Below the pieces are notes generated by a model. It saw only the letters and a program-made list of their open reading frames with translations, was not told where the DNA came from and did not search any database. Position numbers and translations under genes: made by a program. This document shows positions 1 through 11,639 of a stretch of 64,000 nt of DNA, piece after piece (the stretch's first letter is position 1; every line of letters begins with the position of its first letter). This DNA comes from [Clostridium] clostridioforme AGR2157 (GTDB lineage: Bacteria > Bacillota > Clostridia > Lachnospirales > Lachnospiraceae): positions 1 through 64,000 of the forward strand of contig NZ_AUJR01000032.1 of the NCBI RefSeq assembly GCF_000424325.1, written 5' to 3'.

Positions 1-103
<103 letters not shown>

Positions 104-302
104 AAAAGTTGATTCCAGGTTTCAGACTACTTAGCTTGGCTAGTTATCTTTAACCTTCATTACTTGGTTTTGTTCTGAATTTTCTCAAATCCAAAGGTCT
201 AAACCAGACCTTTTGTCTTTAGAATTTTCAGGGTTTTACATACTGTCTAATCTTCAATTATCAAGGTTCTTTGTTGTCGGCTTGTTCAGCAGCAACTTTT
301 AT

Positions 303-331
303 ATCTTATCACAGTCGCTTGTGTTTGTCAA
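303..331 (-). promoter_or_regulatory. rRNA operon promoter, proximal (P2)
   Basis: The minus strand reads TTGACA (331-326), a 17-base spacer, then TAAGAT (308-303) with an extended-10 TG dinucleotide. It sits about 200 bases upstream of mature 16S. The A-rich sequence just upstream of the -35 box matches that of the distal promoter. Confidence 0.85.
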
Positions 332-421
332 CAACTTTTTTATTTTTTTTGATTTTTGTTTTCAGCCAATCGGCTTTCCTCAATCATCAATCGCTGTTGT
401 TTTTTTGTCCAGCGAATACTA

Positions 422-450
422 ACTATACCATAACCGTTGTTTATTGTCAA
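422..450 (-). promoter_or_regulatory. rRNA operon promoter, distal (P1)
   Basis: The minus strand reads TTGACA (450-445), a 17-base spacer, then TATAGT (427-422). It is preceded by AAAAAGTTG, as at the proximal promoter, so the two look like a tandem duplicated rrn promoter. The remainder of 104-516 is AT-rich and holds no credible gene. Confidence 0.85.
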
Positions 451-516
451 CAACTTTTTAAAACTTTTTTTCTTCTTTAAACAAGTGTGAAAAAAATAAT
501 CATTTGGAAAATGGAG

Positions 517-604
517 CGGAGAAAGAGGGATTTGAACCCTCGCGCCGGTTTCCCGACCTACACCCTTAGCAGGGGCGCCTCTTCGGCCTCTTGAGTATTT
601 CTCC
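517..604 (-). tRNA. tRNA-Ser (anticodon GCU)
   Basis: The 88-base minus-strand sequence folds as a serine tRNA. Acceptor arms GGAGAAA and TTTCTCC pair, the anticodon loop is CTGCTAA (anticodon GCU), a long variable arm is present and the T-loop carries GGTTCAAATCC. The discriminator base is G and no CCA follows directly, so CCA would be added afterwards. It lies upstream of, and parallel to, the rRNA promoters. Confidence 0.96.
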
Positions 605-664
605 GAATTGATATTTTCCATATGATTGCTTCTTTTGACATGCTTGTCCTTAGACGCATTGACC

Positions 665-693
665 ATTATACTAAATAGATTTTAGCTTGTCAA
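665..693 (-). promoter_or_regulatory. Promoter for tRNA-Ser
   Basis: Consensus sigma-A promoter on the minus strand: TTGACA (693-688), 17-base spacer, TATAAT (670-665). It overlaps the stop codon of plsC and lies about 60 bases upstream of the tRNA. Confidence 0.88.
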
Positions 694-1412
694 GCCATTT
701 TGGCGAGATTTTTATTTATTTCTTCCTGTATCCTTTCGTGTACAAGATGTGCTATTTCTGAGGTTTTCATTCCCATATATTGATCCGGCATAATGGGCTC
801 CATATAGTGAACCTGCACTTCTTCCCTTTTTAATGAGTTCATATCAAAGGGACGGAAAGAATTAATCAGGGCTACAGGGACAATGGGGCAGCCTGCTTTT
901 ACAGCGGCCTTAAATGTACCGCTCTTAAAATCCAGTATCTCATTACCGTTGCGGCTTCGGTGGCCTTCCGCAAATATAACAAAGTTACGGCCTGACTTTA
1001 CCAGTTTGGCGACTTCAGATATGATGCGAACCTGGTCTTTTACATCATCCCTGTCCATGGCAAGGCTTTTGGTGGCCCCCAGTACCTGCTTTACCAGAAT
1101 CCAGTTGGATGCCTCTTTCTTTATTACAACAGATAAAGGTCTTGGGCAGGTTGAAAACAGGGCAAGCATATCAAACAGCCCCTGATGGTTCGGAAACAGT
1201 ATAAACCCATCCTGAGACGGAATATGCTCTGTTCCCGTTGCAGTGACCGTAACCCTTCCCCTTCTGTTAATCCTCTTTACCATCTCTGATATATACCCAT
1301 TCTTCTCAGCGGCTGTCCTTGTATCTTCTTCCCTGGCCATACGCGAAATGGTGAAGAACCACATCGGTGCATGGAGTAAATTCATGAGTACCATATATAT
1401 AATCCGCTTCAT
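690..1412 (-). CDS. plsC: 1-acyl-sn-glycerol-3-phosphate acyltransferase
   Basis: A 240-residue PlsC-family acyltransferase, which would acylate lysophosphatidic acid to phosphatidic acid at the membrane. Visible motifs are the catalytic NH-x4-D box (NHQGLFD, residues 75-81), an EGHRS block (149-153, a variant of EGTRS) and the IVPVA segment. The N-terminus is hydrophobic (residues 5-22), fitting membrane association. It starts 9 bases after the fumarase beta subunit, so it is probably the last gene of that operon. Threonine of EGTRS is replaced by histidine, which occurs in some family members, so the exact acyl acceptor is not certain. The spacing of the GAGGGG ribosome site to the chosen ATG is short. 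Confidence 0.9.
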   Translation of the reverse strand: MKRIIYMVLMNLLHAPMWFFTISRMAREEDTRTAAEKNGYISEMVKRINRRGRVTVTATGTEHIPSQDGFILFPNHQGLFDMLALFSTCPRPLSVVIKKEASNWILVKQVLGATKSLAMDRDDVKDQVRIISEVAKLVKSGRNFVIFAEGHRSRNGNEILDFKSGTFKAAVKAGCPIVPVALINSFRPFDMNSLKREEVQVHYMEPIMPDQYMGMKTSEIAHLVHERIQEEINKNLAKMA

Positions 1413-1421
1413 ATCCCCTCG

Positions 1422-1973
1422 CTACAGAGTGCAAAATTCCTTTACTGCTGTTTCGTATAGATTATTGCCAAGGGCATCCGTCACCACAACCACCGGGAAA
1501 TCCTGAATGGTCAGTCTGCGGATTGCCTCCGTACCTAAATCTTCATATGCAACAATTTCGGATGAAAGAATGCATTTGGACAGAATGGCTCCTGCTCCTC
1601 CCACAGCGGCAAAATAAACAGCTCCGTCACGCACAATGGCATCCATAACATCCTTGCTTCTCTTTCCCTTTCCTATCATGGCCCCCATGCCCAGGTCCAG
1701 AAGGCGGGGCGTATACTTATCCATACGGCTGGCTGTAGTAGGACCGGCAGAGCCGATGGTTCTTCCCTCCCTGGCAGGGGACGGTCCCATGTAATATATG
1801 ATGCTGCCCTCTATGTCAAATGGCAGTGATTCCCCTCTGTCAAGGGCCTCGTCCATCCGCTTATGGGCGGCATCCCTGGCCGTATAAATGGTTCCTGTAA
1901 GATATACATAATCTCCTGCTTTTAAGGAGGCAGCTTCCTCTTTTGTCATTGGTACATTCATGTGCCGATTCAT
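1422..1973 (-). CDS. Fe-S fumarate/tartrate hydratase, beta subunit
   Basis: A 183-residue protein matching the C-terminal half of class I (iron-sulphur) fumarases, which in many anaerobes is a separate subunit. Family signatures are TARDAAHKR (31-39), YYMGPSP (60-66), GPTTASRMD (77-85) and MIGKG (99-103). With the alpha subunit encoded 22 bases upstream it should interconvert fumarate and malate; an L-tartrate dehydratase is the main alternative and cannot be excluded from sequence. An AAAGGAGT ribosome site lies 9 bases before the ATG. Confidence 0.93.
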   Translation of the reverse strand: MNRHMNVPMTKEEAASLKAGDYVYLTGTIYTARDAAHKRMDEALDRGESLPFDIEGSIIYYMGPSPAREGRTIGSAGPTTASRMDKYTPRLLDLGMGAMIGKGKRSKDVMDAIVRDGAVYFAAVGGAGAILSKCILSSEIVAYEDLGTEAIRRLTIQDFPVVVVTDALGNNLYETAVKEFCTL

Positions 1974-1995
1974 CTGAACAGGACTCCTTTCTCAT

Positions 1996-2838
1996 TTACA
2001 GTACTCTGCGGGCATGACGGTTTACATGGCAGCATATATTTACGGCAAGGGGAAGGCCGGCAATATGGGTGGCAAAGGTCTCTATGTTAACGGCAAGGGC
2101 TGTCACCCGCCCTCCCAGTCCCCCGGGTCCTATGCCAGACTGATTGATTCGGTTTAACATATCCTCTTCCAGCTCTCTGACCCACTGCTTCTCAGGCTTA
2201 TCCTCTATATCCCTGGTCAGGGCGTGCTTCGCCATCTGGGCGCATTTCTCAAAGGTCCCGCCTATGCCCACTCCCACCACCATGGGCGGACAGGCATTTG
2301 GTCCTGCCTCTCTCACTGCCTGAAGGATGGATTCCTTTACCCCTTCCAGGCCATCAGCCGGCTTTAGCATGAACACACGGCTCATATTCTCACTTCCAAA
2401 TCCCTTAGGAGCCACTGTGATGTCTATCTGTTCCCCATCTACAATATCACAGTGAATGACAGCCGGCGTATTATCCTTTGTATTGATTCTCTCTATAGGG
2501 TCCCCGACCACGGATTTTCGAAGATATCCCTGTTCATATCCCTGGCGTACGCCTTCATTGACAGCATCAGCCAGTCTTCCCCCTGTGATATGTACATCCT
2601 GGCCTATTTTCATGAATACCACAGCCATACCTGTATCCTGGCAGATAGGTATGCTGTCCTCTCCCGCGATTCTAAGATTCTCCTTAAGCTGTCCCAGAAC
2701 CTGGCGCCCCAGAGGGGATTCCTCCACCTCCACTGCTTTTTCAAAGACCTTTCTCATATCCGGGGCCAGACCGTAATTGGCCTCAATACACATGTCCCTT
2801 ATTGCTTCTGTAATGGTTGCTGCGGGTATCTCCCTCAT
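1996..2838 (-). CDS. Fe-S fumarate/tartrate hydratase, alpha subunit
   Basis: A 280-residue subunit corresponding to the N-terminal half of class I fumarases, carrying the [4Fe-4S] cluster. Cysteines in ICQDTG (C66), NACPP (C183) and the terminal NICCH segment (C269/C270) are candidate cluster ligands. I set the start at 2838 rather than at the upstream in-frame ATG at 2856, because the GGAGG ribosome site overlaps that upstream codon and is correctly spaced for 2838. It is the first gene of an operon with the beta subunit and plsC. The oxygen-labile enzyme type fits an anaerobe. Confidence 0.93.
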   Translation of the reverse strand: MREIPAATITEAIRDMCIEANYGLAPDMRKVFEKAVEVEESPLGRQVLGQLKENLRIAGEDSIPICQDTGMAVVFMKIGQDVHITGGRLADAVNEGVRQGYEQGYLRKSVVGDPIERINTKDNTPAVIHCDIVDGEQIDITVAPKGFGSENMSRVFMLKPADGLEGVKESILQAVREAGPNACPPMVVGVGIGGTFEKCAQMAKHALTRDIEDKPEKQWVRELEEDMLNRINQSGIGPGGLGGRVTALAVNIETFATHIAGLPLAVNICCHVNRHARRVL

Positions 2839-2937
2839 TTTCTTTATTCCTCCCATCCTTTTGCCATTGCAGCCGAATTGTCTCAGTAATTCTATCTGTT
2901 CCTTCGAACTGGAACAAAAAAAGCAATGACTATTTCA

Positions 2938-2968
2938 TAAAAAGGCTGCCGTGACTGACAGCCTTTTC
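2938..2968 (-). terminator. Intrinsic terminator of gyrA
   Basis: On the minus strand AAAGGCTGTC pairs with GGCAGCCTTT around a short loop and is followed by TTTTTAT. It lies 14 bases after the gyrA stop. Confidence 0.85.
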
Positions 2969-2981
2969 ATGGAACTGAATC

Positions 2982-5528
2982 TTAAACCGATTCATCTGAA
3001 TCTACATCTGCTTCACTATCTTCTTCAGAATCCCCGTTCTCTTCTTCATAATACTCTTCATCATATACATTGCTGTCCTTGGTAACGCTTTCCCTTACCT
3101 TGGCTATACTTGCCACCTTGATGTCAGAATCCTGATTAATGCTCATGAGCTTGACGCCGGAGGTATTGCGTCCAATCACTGATATATCGTCAACCGTCAT
3201 GCGGATAATAATGCCTTCTGTTGTTATTATCATGATTTCCCTGCCGTCATTTACCAGCTTGGCACCTACCAGATAGCCGGTCTTATCCGTACACTTGTAG
3301 CAGATAACACCCTTTCCGGCCCTGTTCTGGGTGCTGAATTCCGTAATCATAGTACGCTTGCCCATGCCGTTCTCGGAAACCACCAGAAGGCTGTCTCCCT
3401 GGCTCTGCATCTGCATTCCGATGACTTCGTCATCTTCCTCGAAACGCATTCCAATGACGCCCATGGATACACGGCCGGTCACTCTTACATCAGTCTCGTT
3501 GAAACGGATACACATGCCCTTGCGTGTGACAAGAAGGATATCCTGGGTATTATCCGTTGCCTTTACCTCAATCAGCTCATCGCCGTCCCTGAGCACAATA
3601 GCCTGAAGTCCGTTCCTGCGCACATACTCATACTCCACCATAGGTGTTTTCTTGACCATGCCGTTCCTGGTAGCCATGAACAGATATTTGTCATCGTTGA
3701 ATTCACGCATGGGAATAATGGCTGTAATCTTCTCCTCCGGCATCAGCTGCAGAAGGTTTATAATAGCCGTTCCCCTGGCCGTACGTCCTGCTTCCGGTAT
3801 CTCATATGCCTTCAGACGGTACACTCGCCCGGTGTTGGTAAAGAACATCATATAGTGATGGTTGGTGGTCATGAGAAGGTCCTCGATATAGTCCTCCTCA
3901 ATGGTCTGCATCCCCTTGATTCCCTTGCCGCCCCGGTTCTGGCTCCTGAAATTATCCACGTCCATACGCTTGATATAGCCCAGATGGGTCATGGCAATGA
4001 TGGTGTCCTCGTCCGGAATCAGGTCCTCCATGGACATATCGTCGTCATATCCAATGGCTGTTCTGCGGTCATCCCCGTATTTATCAGAGATGATCATGAT
4101 TTCATCCCGGATAACGGTAAGCAGTTTCTTCTCATCTGCAAGGATTGCCTTCAACTCCTCGATCTTTGCCTGAAGTTCCCTGTATTCATTCTCCAGCTTC
4201 TCACGTTCCAAACCTGTGAGAGCGCGGAGCCTCATATCCACGATGGCCTGTGATTGTGCGTCAGAAAGCCCGAAGCGCTCCATCAACTGGTTCTTGGCAT
4301 CCGCCACATTCGCTGATCCGCGGATGATGCGGATCACCTCGTCAATATGATCCAGGGCAATGAGCAGTCCCTTTAATATGTGGGCTCTTTCTTCCGCCTT
4401 GTTTAAATCATACCGGGTCCTTCTGGTAACTACCTCTTCCTGATGCTTTAAGTACTCCTCCAGCATCTGGTGCAGGTTGAGTACCTTTGGCTGGTTATTA
4501 ATAAGGGCCAGCATGATAACACCGAAGGTGTCCTGCAGCTGGGTATGCTTTAACAGCTGGTTCAGGATTACATTGGCATTTACATCCCTGCGCAGCTCTA
4601 TGTTTATCCGCATGCCTTCACGGTTGGATTCATCTCCAATGTAGGTAATGCCGTCAATTTTCTTTTCCTTGACCAGGTCTGCTATTTTCTCAATGAGACG
4701 TGCTTTATTTACCATGTAGGGAAGTTCCGTCACGATGATTCTTGACTTTCCGTTGGCCATGGTCTCTATGTTAGTCACGGCTCGCACCTTGATTTTGGCA
4801 CGGCCCGTGCGGTAAGCTTCCTCGATTCCCCTTCTTCCCAGAATGGTGGCGCCGGTGGGGAAATCAGGTCCCTTTACAATCTCCATGATTTCTTCCAGGG
4901 AGGTCTCGCGGTCCTCCTCCACTCTGTTGTCAATCATCTTCACCACTGCGCCGATGATTTCCCTCAGGTTGTGGGGAGGTATATTGGTGGCCATACCAAC
5001 GGCAATACCGGATGTGCCGTTTACCAGCAGGTTAGGGTATCTGGAGGGAAGGACAATGGGCTCCCTCTCGGTTTCGTCGAAGTTAGGTACGAAGTCCACT
5101 GTATCTTTATTGATATCTGCCAGCATTTCCATGGAAATCTTGCTTAAGCGGGCCTCAGTATAACGCATGGCTGCCGCGCCGTCGCCGTCCACAGAACCAA
5201 AGTTTCCGTGTCCGTCCACCAGAGGATAACGGGTGGACCACTCCTGCGCCATGTTAACCAACGCACCGTAGATGGAGCTGTCTCCATGGGGGTGGTACTT
5301 ACCCATTGTATCACCGACGATACGGGCGCACTTACGATGTGGCTTATCCGGACCGTTGTTCAGCTCTATCATGGAATAAAGCACACGCCTCTGTACGGGC
5401 TTAAGGCCGTCCCTGACATCAGGCAGGGCCCTGGCGCTGATAACACTCATGGCATAGTCGATATAGGACTGTTCCATGGTTTTCTTAAGGTCTACTTCAT
5501 GAACCTTGTCAAATACATTTGGTTCCAT
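2982..5528 (-). CDS. gyrA: DNA gyrase subunit A
   Basis: An 848-residue GyrA, the DNA-cleaving subunit of gyrase. The catalytic tyrosine lies in AMRYTEARL (Y123), and the GyrA-box-like segment [10 protein letters not shown] opens the C-terminal wrapping domain. The protein ends in a strongly acidic tail. The ATG at 5528 is chosen because it has AGGAG seven bases upstream; the codon two positions earlier is TTG. The quinolone-determining region reads [10 protein letters not shown] (79-88), with glycine where E. coli has Asp87. It is 31 bases downstream of gyrB and ends at a clear terminator. Confidence 0.98.
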   Translation of the reverse strand: MEPNVFDKVHEVDLKKTMEQSYIDYAMSVISARALPDVRDGLKPVQRRVLYSMIELNNGPDKPHRKCARIVGDTMGKYHPHGDSSIYGALVNMAQEWSTRYPLVDGHGNFGSVDGDGAAAMRYTEARLSKISMEMLADINKDTVDFVPNFDETEREPIVLPSRYPNLLVNGTSGIAVGMATNIPPHNLREIIGAVVKMIDNRVEEDRETSLEEIMEIVKGPDFPTGATILGRRGIEEAYRTGRAKIKVRAVTNIETMANGKSRIIVTELPYMVNKARLIEKIADLVKEKKIDGITYIGDESNREGMRINIELRRDVNANVILNQLLKHTQLQDTFGVIMLALINNQPKVLNLHQMLEEYLKHQEEVVTRRTRYDLNKAEERAHILKGLLIALDHIDEVIRIIRGSANVADAKNQLMERFGLSDAQSQAIVDMRLRALTGLEREKLENEYRELQAKIEELKAILADEKKLLTVIRDEIMIISDKYGDDRRTAIGYDDDMSMEDLIPDEDTIIAMTHLGYIKRMDVDNFRSQNRGGKGIKGMQTIEEDYIEDLLMTTNHHYMMFFTNTGRVYRLKAYEIPEAGRTARGTAIINLLQLMPEEKITAIIPMREFNDDKYLFMATRNGMVKKTPMVEYEYVRRNGLQAIVLRDGDELIEVKATDNTQDILLVTRKGMCIRFNETDVRVTGRVSMGVIGMRFEEDDEVIGMQMQSQGDSLLVVSENGMGKRTMITEFSTQNRAGKGVICYKCTDKTGYLVGAKLVNDGREIMIITTEGIIIRMTVDDISVIGRNTSGVKLMSINQDSDIKVASIAKVRESVTKDSNVYDEEYYEEENGDSEEDSEADVDSDESV

Positions 5529-5559
5529 ATTCAATCTCCTTTATGTTTGCAGTCTAAAA

Positions 5560-7479
<1,920 letters not shown>

Positions 7480-7506
7480 TTATCATCCTTTCTTTCTAGT
7501 ACGGCA

Positions 7507-8592
7507 TTAATTCTCGTTGATGACAGTCCCGTCAATTACCTTGAATACCTTATCAATCTGGAACCTGTTATTGACAAAATCATCCAGACCCGTGCAGGTA
7601 ATCATGGTCTGTATATGTTTAATGGCCGACAGCAGATGGTTCTGCCTGCTGCTGTCAAGCTCTGATAACACATCATCCAAAAGCAGGATTGGGTCGTCAT
7701 GGCTTAATTGCTTGACCAGCTGTAGCTCTGACAGCTTAAGGGACAGGGCCGCTGTGCGCTGCTGCCCCTGGGACCCGAACCTGCGTATATCAATACCATT
7801 TACAATAAAGCTTATGTCATCCCTGTGAGGTCCCGACAATGTGGTCTTCTGTTTCATGTCCTGGGCCCGGTTCCTTTTAAGGATATCCTCCATCTGGTCT
7901 TCCTGGGTGTAGGGTTCATAGGAAATGGATATGTCCTCCCTGCCGCCTGTCAGACTCAGATGAATGGCGTGTATGATTTCATTCAGCTGTTTAATGAATT
8001 CCCTTCGGAACTTAATCACTTCACGTCCGTAGTTCACCAGCTGCATATCCCACACATCCAGGGTTTCCTCATACTCAGGCCTGAAAAAAAGTTCCTTTAA
8101 CAGCTTGTTGCGCTGAAGGAGGACCTTATTGTACTGTACAAGGGAATGGACATAGAGCTTATTCAGCTGGCACAGTTCCATATCAATGAACCGCCTCCTC
8201 TCGGAAGGCCCGTTCTTTATGATATTCAGATCCTCCGGCGAGAAGAATACCACATTGGCTATGCCGAACAGCTCGCTGGCCCTGCGTATGGGAACCCCAT
8301 TGATGGCAATGCCCTTTGGCTTGTTCTTTTTCAGATGCATATCAATACGGTAAGGGACATTGTTCTTCCTTATCTGCAATTTAATATGGGATTCATCCTG
8401 ATTGAACCGGATGATATCCCTGTCCTTGGCGCTTTTATGTGATTTGGACGTGCAGCACACATACACTGCCTCCAGGATATTGGTCTTTCCCTGGGCATTG
8501 TCCCCATAGAGTATATTGGTTCCCTGATTAAACTCCATATGTAGTTCTTTGTAATTGCGATAATTTTTCAGTTCTATGGATTCTATAATCAT
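7507..8592 (-). CDS. recF: DNA replication and repair protein RecF
   Basis: A 361-residue SMC-like ATPase that loads RecA at gaps. It has Walker A GDNAQGKTN (30-38), the signature region FGSQGQQRTAALSL (about 270) and Walker B LLLDDVLSELD (303-313). The start at 8592 (MIIESIELKNYRNY) is the family N-terminus; a longer frame reaches 8679 but would overlap the upstream S4 gene and adds 29 atypical residues. It lies 19 bases after the S4 gene, consistent with one transcript. Confidence 0.97.
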   Translation of the reverse strand: MIIESIELKNYRNYKELHMEFNQGTNILYGDNAQGKTNILEAVYVCCTSKSHKSAKDRDIIRFNQDESHIKLQIRKNNVPYRIDMHLKKNKPKGIAINGVPIRRASELFGIANVVFFSPEDLNIIKNGPSERRRFIDMELCQLNKLYVHSLVQYNKVLLQRNKLLKELFFRPEYEETLDVWDMQLVNYGREVIKFRREFIKQLNEIIHAIHLSLTGGREDISISYEPYTQEDQMEDILKRNRAQDMKQKTTLSGPHRDDISFIVNGIDIRRFGSQGQQRTAALSLKLSELQLVKQLSHDDPILLLDDVLSELDSSRQNHLLSAIKHIQTMITCTGLDDFVNNRFQIDKVFKVIDGTVINEN

Positions 8593-8611
8593 GGATATCC
8601 CTGCCAGTCTG

Positions 8612-8821
8612 TTACTTCGTAATTTTAATGGTTTCACCCTTATAGGTGACCACATCACCGTCCACCAGTTTTTTCCCACGCTGATAAACAGTCTCGCCGT
8701 TTACCGATACAAGGCCGTCCTGGGCGGCATATTTGGCTTCTACGCCTGATTCTGCCAGGCCAGCCGCTTTCAGCGCCTGACCCAGCTTGATATAGTCTTC
8801 CCTAAGTTTTATTATTTCCAT
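8612..8821 (-). CDS. yaaA: S4-domain RNA-binding protein, YaaA/RlbA type
   Basis: A 69-residue protein that is essentially one S4 RNA-binding fold (IKLGQALKAAGLAESG, VSVNGETVYQRGKKL). A small S4 gene between dnaN and recF is a conserved Firmicute arrangement; the B. subtilis homologue has been linked to ribosome biogenesis. The RNA target is not deducible here. It is spaced 24 bases from dnaN and 19 from recF, indicating co-transcription. Confidence 0.93.
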   Translation of the reverse strand: MEIIKLREDYIKLGQALKAAGLAESGVEAKYAAQDGLVSVNGETVYQRGKKLVDGDVVTYKGETIKITK

Positions 8822-8845
8822 ACTTTTCCTCTCTTAGACATCCTG

Positions 8846-9964
8846 CTAGACAGTAGCAGCATTAAAATTAACAGGAAGAATCAGATAGATATAATTTTCC
8901 TCCTCGTCCTTGATAAAGCACGGGGACTTTGGATTCATCATATAAATATTGATTTCCTCGTCATCAATGACGCGCAGCGCGTCGATGAGGAACTTGGGAT
9001 TGAATCCAATCATGATGTCCTTACCGGTTTTGTGAATCATCAAATCTGCGTTCATGGAGCCAAAACTGGAGTTCAGCTTCAGTTCCATGGAATTATCACC
9101 AATATTGATAATCAGCGGTTTCTTATCGTTTTCGCGTATCAGGATGGTGGCGCGCTCAATACAGTCCAGAAATTCCTTCTTGTTCACAGATACCCTTGTC
9201 TCATAATCGCTGGAAAGCATCTGGCTGATTCTGAAATATTCACCCTCAATCAGACGGGATACCACGATTGAATTGTCAAATTCAAAAAGGATATGGTTGG
9301 TGCTGAAGTAAATCAGCACTTCTTTTTCATTATCTCCGCCTAATATTTTGCTGACCTCGCTTAAGGTCTTGCCGGGTACGATTACCTTGGTGTCCTCATA
9401 GTGGTCTTTTAGGCGTACCTTGCGTATGGAGATTCTGTGTCCGTCCAGGGATACCACCTTCAGCTGGTTTTCATTGACTTCAAACAGCTCTCCGGCCATC
9501 ATCTTATTGCTGTCATTAGGTGAAATGGAGAAGATGGTCTGCTGGATGACCTCCTTTAAGGTAAACTGGGACAGGCAGATATATTTATCCTTTTCTATAT
9601 AGGGAAGGTATGCGAACTCTTCCCCGTCCCGTCCCTGGATATTGAACACGGAGTTCTCACAGCGGATGGTTGTGTTGAACATATTATCTGATTCAATGGT
9701 AACGGATGCATTTTCACTGGAAAGTCTTCTGGTAATCTCAGAGAAAAGCTTTGCATCCAGTGCGATCTTGCCGTGTTCCAGTATGTCTCCCTCAACCCTT
9801 GTCTCGATTCCTAATTCCATATCATTGCCTGTAAGCCGGATTTCGTTGGTGCTGGCGTCAATGAGTATGCATTGCAGAATGGTCATGGTGGTCTTGGAAG
9901 GTACAGCTTTCATTACAATATTAATTCCATTAACAATGGCGTCTTTTTGAAATCTTAACTTCAT
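8846..9964 (-). CDS. dnaN: DNA polymerase III beta subunit (sliding clamp)
   Basis: A 372-residue DnaN clamp that tethers the replicative polymerase to DNA. Visible are the N-terminal MKLRFQKDAIVNGINIVMKA, domain-boundary motifs such as VVPGKTLSEVSKIL, and the terminal YLILPVNFN, close to the YLIMPVR motif of the clamp C-terminus. It is downstream of dnaA with a 280-base gap that itself contains DnaA boxes. A TTATCAACA-type site lies between its ribosome site and ATG. Confidence 0.98.
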   Translation of the reverse strand: MKLRFQKDAIVNGINIVMKAVPSKTTMTILQCILIDASTNEIRLTGNDMELGIETRVEGDILEHGKIALDAKLFSEITRRLSSENASVTIESDNMFNTTIRCENSVFNIQGRDGEEFAYLPYIEKDKYICLSQFTLKEVIQQTIFSISPNDSNKMMAGELFEVNENQLKVVSLDGHRISIRKVRLKDHYEDTKVIVPGKTLSEVSKILGGDNEKEVLIYFSTNHILFEFDNSIVVSRLIEGEYFRISQMLSSDYETRVSVNKKEFLDCIERATILIRENDKKPLIINIGDNSMELKLNSSFGSMNADLMIHKTGKDIMIGFNPKFLIDALRVIDDEEINIYMMNPKSPCFIKDEEENYIYLILPVNFNAATV

Positions 9965-10244
9965 AATGTTGATAACTTCCTTTCAAAGTAATTGCGTGCC
10001 CGGTGTGTCATCTGTGTGTGAAGATATAGAAAATTTTCGTAGAAACCGTAGTAGGGGTTGTGGGTTTGTGCAAAACTGTCTGAAGTCCTTGATAATTAAG
10101 GACAAGTACCTGTGGAACAGGATGTGCAAACCATCCACTTTAATGAGGGAAAACTTAAAGTTTATCCACAGGTGGTTAAAAGTCATTCACAGGTCCTTCA
10201 GAAAAGATCAGTTATCAACAGCCCGTCCACATGGATTCCACTTC
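9965..10244. other. dnaA-dnaN spacer with DnaA boxes (possible second origin module)
   Basis: The spacer contains a perfect DnaA box TTATCCACA (10162-10170, plus), TTATCAACA (10212-10220, plus) and TTATCAACA on the minus strand (9975-9967), and weaker TTCACA-type half sites. In B. subtilis and several other bacteria the origin is bipartite around dnaA, with unwinding between dnaA and dnaN, so this may be the downstream half. No gene is visible in it. Confidence 0.6.
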
Positions 10245-11615
10245 CTATTGTGGATTGATCTTCTTTTTCAGTATCTCTATGGTATTCCTCAATGTGTCAT
10301 CCTTTGCCATGTCACCGGTTATCTTTTCAGCACCATGTATGATGGTGGTATGGTCCCTTCCTCCCAGGTACCGTCCGATGGCCTGGAGAGGGGTGGCCGT
10401 CATATCCCTGCACAGGTACATGACGATCTGCCTTGGATATACGATTTCCTTATTACGTTTCTGGGATGAGATATCCAGGGGGGTAAGGCCAAAATGATCG
10501 GAAACCACCTGAATGATCAGGTCAGGAGTCACTTCCCTCTGGGCATTGGGGGAGATGATGTCCTTTAAGGCTTCCTCGGCCAGTTCCAGGGTGATGTCGC
10601 ACTTGTTAAGCCTTGATAATGCAACGATTTTTGTCAGGGCTCCCTCCAGCTCACGGATATTGGATTTGATATTGGTAGCGATGTATTTGATTACCTCGTT
10701 ATCTATATTATATCCTTCCATCTCCTCCTTTTTGCGCAGAATCGCCATTCTTGTCTCATAATCAGGAGACTGGATGTCCACGGTCAGGCCCCACTCGAAA
10801 CGGGATCGGAGACGTTCTTCCAGTGTCTCGATTTCTTTTGGCGGTTTATCTGAAGATATGATAATCTGCTTCTTTGATTCATATAATGTGTTAAAGGTAT
10901 GGAAGAACTCCTCCTGGGTGCTTTCCTTACCTATGATGAACTGGATATCGTCAATGAGCAGGACATCGTTGTTCCTGTATTTTTCCCTGAATTCCGTGGT
11001 GGTTATGTTGTTCTTATTACGGATGGCGTCAATCAGCTCATTGGTAAAGGTTTCTGAGGTGACGTACAGTATCTTGGATTTCGCGTTGTTCTTTAATATG
11101 AAGTGGGCGATGGCATGCATCAGATGGGTTTTGCCAAGCCCCACGCCTCCATATATAAAAAGAGGGTTGTATATCTCACCTGGGGATTCAGCCACAGCCA
11201 GGGCAGCAGCATGGGCCAGGTTGTTATTTCCGCCTACAACAAAGGTATCAAAGGTATACTTGGGATTTAAGTTAGCACTCTGTATGACATCGGGGCTGAC
11301 AGAAGCCTTGTTATTCTTAATCAGCTGGGGCGCAGACGGTTCCTCCGCCTCCGCAATTTGCTCCTTAACTTTGAAATCCACCTCGCATTCCTTTTCAAGG
11401 AATTCAGAGATGGTTACCTTTAATAAAAATCCATATTTCTTATTTACATATTGTAAAAAGGTCTGTTCGGGAACAATGATGGTTACTGTGTTGTCTTTAA
11501 AAGAGTGCGGCTTTAAGGGTTCCAGCCAGGTACTGTAGGAGATATTGGTTATTTCGTGTTCTTCTTTTAAAGTAAGTAAGATTTTGTCCCAGTTTTCTTT
11601 GATTTTTTCGATCAT
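10245..11615 (-). CDS. dnaA: Chromosomal replication initiator protein DnaA
   Basis: A 456-residue AAA+ initiator that binds DnaA boxes and melts oriC. It shows Walker A GGVGLGKTH (156-164), Walker B VLLIDDIQF (218-226) and the domain IV DNA-binding signature GRDHTTIIHG (419-428). The N-terminal domain I is followed by a short linker. AGGAG lies 8 bases before the ATG. The gene is flanked on both sides by DnaA boxes, consistent with autoregulation. Confidence 0.99.
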   Translation of the reverse strand: MIEKIKENWDKILLTLKEEHEITNISYSTWLEPLKPHSFKDNTVTIIVPEQTFLQYVNKKYGFLLKVTISEFLEKECEVDFKVKEQIAEAEEPSAPQLIKNNKASVSPDVIQSANLNPKYTFDTFVVGGNNNLAHAAALAVAESPGEIYNPLFIYGGVGLGKTHLMHAIAHFILKNNAKSKILYVTSETFTNELIDAIRNKNNITTTEFREKYRNNDVLLIDDIQFIIGKESTQEEFFHTFNTLYESKKQIIISSDKPPKEIETLEERLRSRFEWGLTVDIQSPDYETRMAILRKKEEMEGYNIDNEVIKYIATNIKSNIRELEGALTKIVALSRLNKCDITLELAEEALKDIISPNAQREVTPDLIIQVVSDHFGLTPLDISSQKRNKEIVYPRQIVMYLCRDMTATPLQAIGRYLGGRDHTTIIHGAEKITGDMAKDDTLRNTIEILKKKINPQ

Positions 11616-11639
11616 TTTTTGTCTCCTAAAACTGTATTG

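Noticed and set aside
340-666. 108-residue frame over the tRNA and rRNA promoter region
   Set aside because: It overlaps tRNA-Ser and two promoters; the sequence is not protein-like.
9966-10469. Plus-strand frame across the dnaA-dnaN spacer
   Set aside because: It overlaps dnaA in antisense and DnaA boxes; no coding support.
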